A stretch of 41,444 bases of DNA from a virus, in the IMG/VR virus record IMGVR_UViG_3300028844_002915, positions 1 to 41,444 of that record. One strand, written 5' to 3'. Of this stretch, positions 23,573 through 30,580 are shown one piece after another. Below the pieces are notes generated by a model, which saw only the letters and a program-made list of their open reading frames with translations, was not told where the DNA came from and searched no databases. Numbering within the stretch: position 1 is the stretch's first letter; each line of letters starts with the position of its first letter. Both the position numbers and the translations under genes were made by a program.

Positions 23573-23799
23573 TGGAAAACTATGATCTAGATGTAATCAA
23601 AAAAGAAACTTTACCACGTCACGGTTCTCCTCAGGATCGTGGCAGTGCTGATGCCTATTATCAGCGTCCATATGATCCTCACTACTATGTTGGCGCAACA
23701 TATTCTAGTGAACGTGTTGAGAAAGATAACATGACTATTGGTGAGATTGCTGCTTACGACTATGGTTATGAAAATGAAGAAAATCGAAAGGAGTGGTAG
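23572..23799 (+). CDS. Small Tyr/Asp-rich protein
   Basis: 75 residues, rich in Tyr and Asp (KNYDLDVIKKETLPRHGSPQ, YYQRPYDPHYYVGATYSSER). It is likely disordered or binding-type, and unknown. It is coupled to the previous gene (TAATG). Confidence 0.45.
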   Translation: MENYDLDVIKKETLPRHGSPQDRGSADAYYQRPYDPHYYVGATYSSERVEKDNMTIGEIAAYDYGYENEENRKEW

Positions 23800-23805
23800 T
23801 TAATA

Positions 23806-24216
23806 ATGATAACCCATAATACCCATGGCTTCGAAAAAGAAGAAAATGAGCATGATGTTGTTGATAAAGTTTATAATGATATCAAACCACGTGTGGAGCA
23901 AAGTGAGTGGGTGGTAAAACTAAAGAACCAAGCAGGAGAAGAGTGGAAGTCTAGATGTACTGAACACTATGCTTGGAAGGCTGCAGAATATATTCAAGAA
24001 TTGGAGAAAATGATTATGTCAGAATATCAAGTCCAACATATGGACAGACGATTGCAGTATGTTGAAGGAAAGATACAAGATTGGGAAAAGGTTATTGATA
24101 TCCTCATGGCTGATCCTAGCTTCATGCATGCTTTGGGTGTAAAGGAACTACAGAAGAATCAGAACAAAAATCCTGATACTTCATATAAAGTGAAAGATCC
24201 TTATCGTGATTTATAG
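23806..24216 (+). CDS. Unknown helical protein
   Basis: 136 residues, mostly helical: DVVDKVYNDIKPRVEQSEWV, EYQVQHMDRRLQYVEGKIQD, and a C-terminus NQNKNPDTSYKVKD. The central coil could dimerise. It overlaps the next GTG-start gene by 11 bases. No family recognised. Confidence 0.45.
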   Translation: MITHNTHGFEKEENEHDVVDKVYNDIKPRVEQSEWVVKLKNQAGEEWKSRCTEHYAWKAAEYIQELEKMIMSEYQVQHMDRRLQYVEGKIQDWEKVIDILMADPSFMHALGVKELQKNQNKNPDTSYKVKDPYRDL

Positions 24217-24394
24217 GAATGATCGATATGAAGACAAGCACTATAGCGTTGTCAATAATGGTATGGGGTTTTGGACCCTACGTGAGTTTGTTAGCAAATG
24301 TAAAAAAACAGAGTTGACATTGGATACAGAAGAGGTTATACTCTTCAAGAATCGATTAGAGGATAATGGTTGGTATGAGCACATTCGTAGCTGA
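24206..24394 (+). CDS. Small protein, GTG start
   Basis: 62 residues from GTG 24206 within the previous gene end: YRNDRYEDKHYSVVNNGMGF, TLREFVSKCKKTELTLDTEE, ILFKNRLEDNGWYEHI. No clear SD. A different frame (ATG 24219, 32 residues, hydrophobic) overlaps, but this frame reads more like a protein. Function unknown. Confidence 0.4.
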   Translation: MIYRNDRYEDKHYSVVNNGMGFWTLREFVSKCKKTELTLDTEEVILFKNRLEDNGWYEHIRS

Positions 24395-24587
24395 ACTGAA
24401 AAAGCAACATGAAGATTTTATGCGGAAGCAAAAGAAGCAAGCTGGTATAAAACGTAATCAAAATAAAAAAGAAGATAAGGATCTAGATCTGTATAACATC
24501 TTCTATTCTGATGCGCCTAAATATGCTAAAGAGTATTACGGCGAAGTCTATCATCAAACCACAAAGTGGGATAACGAGTGGGATTAA
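24375..24587 (+). CDS. Small basic protein
   Basis: 70 residues from ATG 24375 (another ATG at 24366). Its Lys/Gln-rich N-terminal half (FVAELKKQHEDFMRKQKKQA) is helical and may bind nucleic acid. The C-terminus YSDAPKYAKEYYGEVYHQTT is aromatic. It overlaps the previous and next genes. Function unknown. Confidence 0.45.
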   Translation: MSTFVAELKKQHEDFMRKQKKQAGIKRNQNKKEDKDLDLYNIFYSDAPKYAKEYYGEVYHQTTKWDNEWD

Positions 24588-25297
24588 TAAAAGATATAAA
24601 GCTTCAAAAGAGTGATGATGGATATGAAATCATCACTCAAAACTCTTATGGCTATGGTGATATTATAAGAACCATGGCATACGCAAAATCTATTAAGTAT
24701 CTCATAGGATCAAACGTCTCTATCCGATATGTGATAGAACCTAGTGTCGATGCTTTGATGTATAAAGATATATTGCACAATGTATTACAGCACTATATCA
24801 CAACCTGTATACCATATACAGTCGAGATATGTAGACTTGAAAAATACGCTCACAGATATGTAAACTTTTTACGTAAAGAACATGCCAAGATTGTTAGCGA
24901 GAAAATAGGTCATCCTAAACTTATTCCTGTACATCAATCTTTCAATCTAGAGTATCTTTGTGTGTGGACACCATGGAATAATCTTGCGCCTGTGGCCTAT
25001 GATAAAATGCCTATAAATAAAGATACTTTTAACAGTTTCATAAAAGAGCTTGACATTCCTGTAAAAATGGTTGATTATAGGATGCCAGTAGACTATGTGT
25101 TTGAAACGATTCGTCATAGCACGTTGTGTTTAGGATACGAAGGTCTTGGTCAACAGATAGCATATCACTATCATAAGAAGTTAGTGACACTATCCAACTG
25201 GCAACAAGTTTCACGTAATACAGGTGGACCTAAATCGCTTGTAACTAATGACTTAGAAAAGGTAAGGAAATATGTCATCACTAATCAACAATCCTGA
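24578..25297 (+). CDS. GT9-like glycosyltransferase
   Basis: 239 residues from GTG 24578. NSYGYGDIIRTMAYAKSIKY is a GT-B N-terminal loop. The C-terminal part has YEGLGQQIAYHYHKKLVTLS and KMVDYRMPVDYVFETIRHST, matching the paralogue at 1319. It probably transfers a heptose- or hexose-type sugar to LPS. Here it lies outside the main island, between small early genes, which suggests independent gain. The SD is weak. Confidence 0.5.
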   Translation: MGLIKDIKLQKSDDGYEIITQNSYGYGDIIRTMAYAKSIKYLIGSNVSIRYVIEPSVDALMYKDILHNVLQHYITTCIPYTVEICRLEKYAHRYVNFLRKEHAKIVSEKIGHPKLIPVHQSFNLEYLCVWTPWNNLAPVAYDKMPINKDTFNSFIKELDIPVKMVDYRMPVDYVFETIRHSTLCLGYEGLGQQIAYHYHKKLVTLSNWQQVSRNTGGPKSLVTNDLEKVRKYVITNQQS

Positions 25298-25484
25298 GAT
25301 TATGCTGTGGGTTATTTTAGCACTATCTTCTATATGCACATTCATGATTGGCTATTTGTGGTCAAACAAAAAACAGGAAGAGATTGTTGAGAATGCTATT
25401 GTATACTTATGTGATCAAGGATTCATAAAACATAGAACTGATGAAAATGGCGACACAGAAATATTACGTCTTGATGAGGATTGA
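25272..25484 (+). CDS. Single-pass membrane protein
   Basis: 70 residues. Residues 8-30 (PEIMLWVILALSSICTFMIG) form one transmembrane helix. The C-terminal polar part (VENAIVYLCDQGFIKHRTDE) likely lies in the cytoplasm. It overlaps the previous gene by 26 bases, and its stop TGA lies in the TTGACA box of promoter I. A DUF/VrlC-like role in membrane modification or lysis is possible but unsupported. Confidence 0.5.
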   Translation: MSSLINNPEIMLWVILALSSICTFMIGYLWSNKKQEEIVENAIVYLCDQGFIKHRTDENGDTEILRLDED

Positions 25485-25509
25485 CACTACCTAATATTTC
25501 TGATATTAT
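25481..25509 (+). promoter_or_regulatory. Sigma70-type promoter (I)
   Basis: TTGACA 25481-25486, 17-base spacer, TATTAT 25504-25509. It serves the gene at 25529, and the TGA of the preceding gene lies in the -35 box. Confidence 0.8.
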
Positions 25510-25528
25510 ATTATTATGGAGATTTGAT

Positions 25529-26056
25529 ATGCCAAGAAAAAAACGACAGCTTTCAGAAGAGCAACGTCAAGAGTTGCGTGAACGTTTAGCTAAGGCAAGG
25601 GAAGCAAAAGCACCATCTAAGCAACTGTCTATAGATGCGTCTATTCGAAACCTGCCTGACACAGATCCATTTGCTCCACCACGTGTGCGAGGTTGGATTA
25701 ATAATACTAAACTTAAAATGCAGTCCATGAGAAAATGGAAAAACTCAAAGGATGCAAAAGAGAGAGCAGCATACACACTTGAAGAGGTTTACTTAGCTAA
25801 CCTACAAAACTATCTGAGAACTGGAATATATTCTGATAGTAGATGGGGATCTGAGAGACAACATGCTGTAGGGTATAAGTGTGTGGCAATGGCATATTAT
25901 CCTGATGGAACTCCTAAAAGAACAGTCGGGGTATGGTATCCTGACATAGGCGGCAAATACACACAAGAATTGGCAGACGAGGATAATGCAGGAAGAAACA
26001 TTTCTAACAAAAACGAAGTTCACAATGCTAGTAGAAAAAACAGTAAAAAATCATAG
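25529..26056 (+). CDS. Conserved T4-like protein next to gene 33 (unknown)
   Basis: 175 residues from ATG 25529 with GGAGA upstream; the frame is open back to a TTG in the promoter. The N-terminal half is basic and helical (EEQRQELRERLAKAREAKAP). RVRGWINNTKLKMQSMRKWK, YLANLQNYLRTGIYSDSRWG and YYPDGTPKRTVGVWYPDIGG follow. The position upstream of genes 33 and 32 is the one where related phages carry an unnamed conserved protein. It might bind nucleic acid or polymerase. It overlaps gene 33 by 71 bases. Confidence 0.55.
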   Translation: MPRKKRQLSEEQRQELRERLAKAREAKAPSKQLSIDASIRNLPDTDPFAPPRVRGWINNTKLKMQSMRKWKNSKDAKERAAYTLEEVYLANLQNYLRTGIYSDSRWGSERQHAVGYKCVAMAYYPDGTPKRTVGVWYPDIGGKYTQELADEDNAGRNISNKNEVHNASRKNSKKS

Positions 26057-26216
26057 GTCATCTTACATGGATGCTGTTATTCATATTTGCAGTGATATAG
26101 AAGTAGATCTAGAAGATGTACGTAAGTTCATCTCACCGACAATAAAGGATAAACTTGAGGCTGAAGCAATGGGCTTGAACTATTTACCAAGACAAAATAT
26201 GTTGCCTGTAGACTAA
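25986..26216 (+). CDS. gp33: gp33-like late transcription co-activator
   Basis: 76 residues. It has SSYMDAVIHICSDIEVDLED, then VRKFISPTIKDKLEAEAMGL and NYLPRQNMLPV. This matches the gp33 core helix region of marine T4-like phages as I recall it. T4 gp33 bridges RNA polymerase and the sliding clamp gp45 at TATAAATA promoters. A second possible start is ATG 26025; ATG 25986 has GAGG nearby. It is part of the 33-(59)-32 gene order. Shorter than T4 gp33 (about 112), as is usual in relatives. Confidence 0.65.
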   Translation: MQEETFLTKTKFTMLVEKTVKNHRSSYMDAVIHICSDIEVDLEDVRKFISPTIKDKLEAEAMGLNYLPRQNMLPVD

Positions 26217-26764
26217 TGGATAAGCTTTATATAAAAAGAAAAGATTTAAACATAGAATCTTTATACGATATGAGAGACGATAAATCTTCTTTTGGTCTCG
26301 CCGGAGTTTATAGAGATAATAAATCGAAAATAGATAAATCTGTTAGGTCAACTAAATATAAAAATAATATTAACCCAGAGCATTATCCAGAAATAACCAA
26401 ATCTTTAACAGACATGATTTCAATTTGGGATAGTACTTTAAATCCTGCTGATTTTTATGTTAAAGAGTTTAACTATTTGAAGTACGGAGAAGGTGATCAC
26501 TTTGTAAGGCATCATGACCATATAAATATAAATGGAGAACGTGATCTTAATGGTAGAGTGTTTTCCACTTCAACCATCATTAGTAAGTCTGATGATTTAA
26601 GAGGTGGAGATTTTATCATATGGGATCAGTACAACGCAGAGCATAATATAAGTTTAGATGTCGGAGAAACAATATTCTTTACATCTTTTAGAGATCATCA
26701 GGTGAACAAAGTTCTACAGGGCAACAGAGAAGTTTTAGTTGCATGGATATATAAAAGAACTTGA
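26216..26764 (+). CDS. 2OG-Fe(II) oxygenase (prolyl 4-hydroxylase-like)
   Basis: 182 residues. NYLKYGEGDHFVRHHDHI contains an HxD metal pair (HHD), and STSTIISKSDDLRGGDFIIW is the beta-helix core. The distal motif is ETIFFTSFRDHQVNKVLQGN, with the third His and an Arg or Lys for 2-oxoglutarate. This is the P4Hc/PiuC-type layout. The gene lies between gene 33 and gene 32, where T4 has gene 59. The target is unknown; a phage or host protein is more likely than a sugar here. It ends inside promoter J. Confidence 0.7.
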   Translation: MDKLYIKRKDLNIESLYDMRDDKSSFGLAGVYRDNKSKIDKSVRSTKYKNNINPEHYPEITKSLTDMISIWDSTLNPADFYVKEFNYLKYGEGDHFVRHHDHININGERDLNGRVFSTSTIISKSDDLRGGDFIIWDQYNAEHNISLDVGETIFFTSFRDHQVNKVLQGNREVLVAWIYKRT

Positions 26765-26789
26765 CATTATATAAATACTTCTATATAAT
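26761..26789 (+). promoter_or_regulatory. Strong sigma70-type promoter (J) before gene 32
   Basis: Perfect TTGACA 26761-26766, 17-base spacer, TATAAT 26784-26789. It serves gene 32. The octamer TATAAATA lies inside the spacer. Confidence 0.85.
26770..26777 (+). promoter_or_regulatory. Possible late promoter nested in promoter J
   Basis: TATAAATA within the spacer of promoter J, 72 bases before the gene 32 ATG. The T4 gene 32 also has overlapping early, middle and late control. Confidence 0.4.
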
Positions 26790-26848
26790 GAGAATCGTGG
26801 ATAACAAGAAATACAATAATACATATTAAGATACGGAGAAATACAAAT

Positions 26849-27766
26849 ATGTCATTCGCAGAACTAAAGAACCGCCGCACCGATTTGTCAGCACTAGTAC
26901 AGGCTGCATCAGGCGGTGAACAGAAAACGGAAAATCGTAATGATGAACGTTTCTGGCAACCCACTAGAGATAAAGCAGGTAACGGCTATGCTGTTATTCG
27001 TTTCTTACCGGGAGCGGCTGATGCGCCTACTCCATGGGTACGCTATTGGGATCACTTCTTCAAAGGGCCAACAGGTCAGTGGTATGTAGAGAAGTCTCTT
27101 ACTTCTATCAGTATGCCTGATCCATTGGCAGAAGCAAACTCACGTTTGTGGAACGAAGATGGCTCTGATGAAGCCAAAACAACAGTACGTGAGCGTAAGC
27201 GTAATCTACGTTATGTTGCAAACGTTCAGATTATTTCTGATCCATCAAACCCTGAGAACGAAGGACAGGTCAAGCTGTATCGTTTTGGTAAGAAGATCTT
27301 TGATAAAATCATGGATACTATGCAACCACAGTTTCCTGATGAAGCACCTATCAATCCATTTGATATGTGGAAGGGTGCAGACTTTACGGTAAAGATCCGT
27401 AAGGTTGAAGGCTACATCAACTATGATGCTTCTTCATTCAAGTCACCGTCTGCTATGGCAGGTAGTGATGATGATCTAGAGGTTATCTATAACAAGCAAC
27501 ATGATATGTCAGAATGGACAGATCCAAAGAACTACAAATCCTATGATGAGCTAAAGGCTCGTTTAGCGATTGTGTTAGGAGAATCAACTCCTGCTACACG
27601 TAAACAAGTAGAAGCTTTGGATAACAACATTCCATGGGATGAGCCTACAACAAAAGCAGCACCTGTTGCTGCATCTACTCCTGCGCCTGTAGCGGCTACT
27701 GCAGAGTCCTCAATGGAAGAGGATGATACAATGCAGTACTTTGCTAAACTTGCTGCAGAAGGCTAA
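26849..27766 (+). CDS. gp32: gp32 single-stranded DNA-binding protein
   Basis: 305 residues. N-terminal SFAELKNRRTDLSALVQAAS is the cooperativity domain (T4 LAST-like KR.. region). The core OB-fold has YAVIRFLPGAADAPTPWVRY, HFFKGPTGQWYVEKSLTSIS, RERKRNLRYVANVQIISDP and VKLYRFGKKIFDKIMDTM. The C-terminus is acidic (EEDDTMQYF), for protein partners in replication and recombination. No Cys is present, so the T4 zinc site is absent, as in other marine T4-likes. ATG follows CGGAG. Strong promoter upstream, terminator downstream. Confidence 0.93.
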   Translation: MSFAELKNRRTDLSALVQAASGGEQKTENRNDERFWQPTRDKAGNGYAVIRFLPGAADAPTPWVRYWDHFFKGPTGQWYVEKSLTSISMPDPLAEANSRLWNEDGSDEAKTTVRERKRNLRYVANVQIISDPSNPENEGQVKLYRFGKKIFDKIMDTMQPQFPDEAPINPFDMWKGADFTVKIRKVEGYINYDASSFKSPSAMAGSDDDLEVIYNKQHDMSEWTDPKNYKSYDELKARLAIVLGESTPATRKQVEALDNNIPWDEPTTKAAPVAASTPAPVAATAESSMEEDDTMQYFAKLAAEG

Positions 27767-27773
27767 AGGCAAC

Positions 27774-27828
27774 GCTGTAGGGTAATCACACCCGCCTGTA
27801 TGCAGAGTAAGACTCGATACGAAACAGC
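27774..27828 (+). other. Candidate three-way-junction RNA element after gene 32
   Basis: GCTGT (27774-27778) pairs with ACAGC (27824-27828). Inside are hairpin GGGT/ACCC (27780-27783/27790-27793, loop AATCAC) and hairpin GTAT/ATAC (27798-27801/27817-27820) with GAGT/ACTC (27805-27808/27812-27815, loop AAG). The 3' UTR before the terminator could fold this way. It ends in GAAAC like a hammerhead ribozyme, but the CUGANGA core is absent. The pairing is read by eye. Confidence 0.4.
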
Positions 27829-27846
27829 AACACAGAAGACCAAGTT

Positions 27847-27876
27847 AAGGATGATCAGAAATGGTCATCCTTTTTT
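27847..27876 (+). terminator. Rho-independent terminator of gene 32
   Basis: Stem AAGGATGATC (27847-27856), loop AGAAAT, GGTCATCCTT (27863-27872), then T run to 27876. It stops gene 32 transcription just at the 3' end of the convergent minus-strand tape-measure gene. It is weak in the minus direction because no T run lies on that side. Confidence 0.85.
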
Positions 27877-29677
27877 AATAAAAACCATACGAATCTATCA
27901 TTTGTTTCTTTAGTGTCCTTTTATCTATGGCACTCATTCCATATGAACCATCAGCACCTGCATGTGGATTCCTATTAGAAACTGAAGTGGTATCACCAGA
28001 GTTTGTAGAGGCATCAACGTTGTTTATAATAACCATTTGTCCGTTCTTTGCCAACTCTGCAGACGATCCTAATGTACCACCTCTTAGGGTATTCAAGGCA
28101 TTTATCGCAGAGGCCAAAGAGTCAGCCGCACCAAAGCCTTCTTTACCAAATTTCTCAGCTTCTAGTTTAGTTAAAATACCATCAGCATTAGTATCGGCTT
28201 CTAATATTTGTTTTATCAAACCCTTTTGTCTTGCTAGATTGGCGGCATCTTCTTTAGTCGAATCTGTTCCTAATCCCAAACTATCCTTCAACCAATCAGG
28301 TAGCATGGCTGTAATAGACGTAGTTAAGTCGGATGCTATTTGACTAATATTCGGTAAAAACCCTGTAAGAAAATTCCAGAAGTCTGTTACCCAACCAGTG
28401 ATTGTTTCTCTTAGGTTAAACTTAGGGGCATCACCCTCTTTCCACCCAAACGCTTCAAGGGCAAAATCAACAACGGTATTGATAGGGAACCATAAAATGT
28501 CTAGTATACCCTTTCCTGCACCTAGCAATCCTTCCCAAAGTTCACCTAAAGCTGCTGTTGGATCTGAGAATAGAAGTTTAACCCACTCTATGGCACCTTC
28601 AACAACACCAAAGATTCCACTGGTTATCTTTTTTATAGTCTCTTCGAAACTAAAGCTCTCTAGTTGCTTCACGATCCAACCGGCCATACCTTGACCTTCT
28701 TTCACCTTACCATCAGCATCAGTTTCCACCCCAAAGAGCTTTTTGATTACCCATGAGATACCTTGCTTTAGCAAATCGAATGGAGCACCAATCAATGAAC
28801 CTAAGAAACCACCAACACCATCTCCTAGTTTTGCTATGAACCCATCTGCATCAGACTCTTGATATGCTTTTACACCATCAAATAAACTTATAACAAATCC
28901 AACAGGCCAAAGAATCTTTGAGAATAATGCACCAAACTTTCCACCAAATTGTGCCAAGGTTTTTAAGAAAGCCCCTGCCTTACTAGTAGCAAACTTGGCT
29001 ACACCTTCTGAAACAGCAACAAGTGGTCTTAAGAGTCTACCGACTTGAAATGTTGCCCTGCCAATAATGTTCTTTTTAAATAAACTATCATCACCTTTAA
29101 CTGCTAACAACTTACCATCTGCACCAAGACCAAATACATTAAGTGCTCTTATTCTAAGAGCATTCATTCTCATTCTAATTTGTTCAGTTATAGGAGGTGC
29201 TTTGTAAAAACCGCTACGTCCTTCTCCCCTTATAAGCAATCCTTCTGCAGTAAGTCCAAACAAACCAAGTGTAGCATTTCGTAATCTTATCATACCGTTT
29301 GATATTGTCAGTGGTACTTTTACCATACCATTTATCTTCTTAATGGCGTTAAGTTCCCATCCTCTCAAACCACTCAATGCAGCAGCAGTCGCTGCAATAC
29401 CTGCTGTGAGAGGCAATAGCATCCCTGCTATACCACCCAAACTACCTAAACCCAACCCCTTACTAGCAGATTTAGTAGAAGGAGATGCCGCTCTAGCTTC
29501 TCCTTTAGCCTTTGCAGCTTCTCTACGATCCTCTTCCTGATCTTTCATTTGTCTTTTTAAGAACTTGAAATGATCTTCCATGGTCTTGTTAAGTTTGTCT
29601 ACAGCATCAGTCGTTTCGTCTTGAGATCTGTTGTTCTCAACTAATGCTTTAACAAGTTTGTCAAAATTATCTGCCAT
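27875..29677 (-). CDS. Tape-measure / baseplate hub protein (gp29-like)
   Basis: 600 residues, close to T4 gp29 (590). The N-terminal coiled coil (KLNKTMEDHFKFLKRQMKDQ) is followed by a Gly/Ala-rich hydrophobic region and several long hydrophobic helices, for example ILWPVGFVISLFDGVKAY and IGAPFDLLKQGISWVIKKLF. This is the tape-measure composition. A canonical EF-hand loop, DTNADGILTKLE (residues 495-506), lies near the C-terminus. The protein would set tail length and act as hub or injection factor. It starts at 29677, and the frame upstream is the short ORF at 29667-29864. Confidence 0.75.
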   Translation of the reverse strand: MADNFDKLVKALVENNRSQDETTDAVDKLNKTMEDHFKFLKRQMKDQEEDRREAAKAKGEARAASPSTKSASKGLGLGSLGGIAGMLLPLTAGIAATAAALSGLRGWELNAIKKINGMVKVPLTISNGMIRLRNATLGLFGLTAEGLLIRGEGRSGFYKAPPITEQIRMRMNALRIRALNVFGLGADGKLLAVKGDDSLFKKNIIGRATFQVGRLLRPLVAVSEGVAKFATSKAGAFLKTLAQFGGKFGALFSKILWPVGFVISLFDGVKAYQESDADGFIAKLGDGVGGFLGSLIGAPFDLLKQGISWVIKKLFGVETDADGKVKEGQGMAGWIVKQLESFSFEETIKKITSGIFGVVEGAIEWVKLLFSDPTAALGELWEGLLGAGKGILDILWFPINTVVDFALEAFGWKEGDAPKFNLRETITGWVTDFWNFLTGFLPNISQIASDLTTSITAMLPDWLKDSLGLGTDSTKEDAANLARQKGLIKQILEADTNADGILTKLEAEKFGKEGFGAADSLASAINALNTLRGGTLGSSAELAKNGQMVIINNVDASTNSGDTTSVSNRNPHAGADGSYGMSAIDKRTLKKQMIDSYGFY

Positions 29678-29864
29678 TGCTCATCTTCTGCCTTTCAGCT
29701 TCTCTTCTTTGTTCTTCTATTTGATCGATCAACATAGCTAAGTAGATTTCTCTTTCCCAAGGCATCATATTTTCAACATCATCTAAAGAGTAGTTATGAT
29801 TCTGTATCAACTGAAAATTAACTTGATAGTAGTTCACCAAGTTATCATGGGAAAGAGATACTAA
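29667..29864 (-). CDS. Tail-chaperone extension ORF, likely -1 frameshift from gene 26
   Basis: An open frame of 65 codons on the minus strand, which ends TAA (29667-29669), 11 bases into the tape-measure gene. There is no ATG before MMPWEREIYLAMLIDQIEE; TTG 29840 and GTG 29837 are possible weak starts without SD. The frame begins exactly one base behind the frame of gene 26 at its stop, which is set in eight T residues. A -1 slip would fuse LVSLSHDNLVNYYQVNFQLI onto gp26. It precedes the tape-measure gene, as the lambda T part of G-T does. Confidence 0.6.
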   Translation of the reverse strand, partial: LVSLSHDNLVNYYQVNFQLIQNHNYSLDDVENMMPWEREIYLAMLIDQIEEQRREAERQKMSNGR

Positions 29865-30568
29865 AAAAAATCATTCATACCTTTCAAAACCAACTCATTT
29901 TTCTTTTGACACCCAACACATTCATATGACGCATCATAGGTCACTTGTGGCATGGTCTCAATAAACTTCCTAATCATATCAAACTGTTCAGAACTCAAAG
30001 ACTCTATAAACTCCATCTGAGAACTATAACTTTCATCCTTAAATGGCATATTTTCATCTTCAGTCATAACAGATTCAATACATTTTAAAATCATAGCAAA
30101 TGTTTGTTCTGTATTAGACTTCACATCAAGACTAGCCAAATCCATAATACTAAGGTATGTCGGATACTGCATCCTAATACTAATATCGTTGTTTAACTTT
30201 ATAACATAATCAACATCAGGCATATCCAAAGTTATATCATCAAGAATAATCTTTACTTCATTTTCTGCTTCACAATGTTCACACTTAGGTTTGAGTTCTA
30301 TATTTTCTCCTACCGACTTAGATCTGATTTTGACGAACATATATTCAACATCAAAACTAGTCAGTGCTTTTTTGCTTATTGGTTCTTCGACACAAGCTTC
30401 AATAGTATCTGCAATAGCATTGAAGACCTGTGTTTGATCCTCACTCTCCATTGCTAACATCAAGACCTTCTCTTCTTTTACGAGATATGGTCTAAATCTA
30501 ACTGCCTGTTGTGACGAAGGTATAACAAGTTCATATTTTGGTTTATCATTTAGTTTAGGTAGTGCCAT
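29861..30568 (-). CDS. gp26: gp26-like baseplate hub / tail assembly chaperone
   Basis: 235 residues. The T4-like gp26 layout is seen: KYELVIPSSQQAVRFRPYLV, EEKVLMLAMESEDQTQVFNA, TSFDVEYMFVKIRSKSVGEN. Two CxxC pairs (CEHC and CVGC) form a zinc ribbon across the protein. DMIRKFIETMPQVTYDASYE precedes the end. The hub subunit gp26 of T4 works in hub assembly. Here its C-terminal frame runs to a poly-T stop, as in frameshifting tail chaperones. It lies directly before the tape-measure gene. Confidence 0.8.
   Translation of the reverse strand: MALPKLNDKPKYELVIPSSQQAVRFRPYLVKEEKVLMLAMESEDQTQVFNAIADTIEACVEEPISKKALTSFDVEYMFVKIRSKSVGENIELKPKCEHCEAENEVKIILDDITLDMPDVDYVIKLNNDISIRMQYPTYLSIMDLASLDVKSNTEQTFAMILKCIESVMTEDENMPFKDESYSSQMEFIESLSSEQFDMIRKFIETMPQVTYDASYECVGCQKKNELVLKGMNDFF
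29863..29870 (-). promoter_or_regulatory. Slippery TTTTTTTT at gene 26 stop
   Basis: Gene 26 ends ...GAT TTT TTT TAG on the minus strand. The eight T residues form a TTTTTTT heptamer of the X XXY YYZ type. Slipping one base back reads TTA GTA TCT into the downstream frame. Confidence 0.6.
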
Positions 30569-30580
30569 TCATTTCATCCT

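Noticed and set aside
24219-24317. Alternative 32-residue hydrophobic frame overlapping the gene at 24206
   Set aside because: The GTG frame at 24206 is longer and more protein-like, and the hydrophobic run is short with no partner.
27774-27828. Hammerhead ribozyme
   Set aside because: The segment between the stem I and stem II equivalents is only four bases (GCCT) and lacks CUGANGA, so the catalytic core is missing.
27927-28343. Long plus-strand open frame opposite the tape-measure gene (and the ones at 28398 and 29343)
   Set aside because: It lies fully antisense to a long gene with a clear product. There is no start with SD, and its composition mirrors the coding strand.
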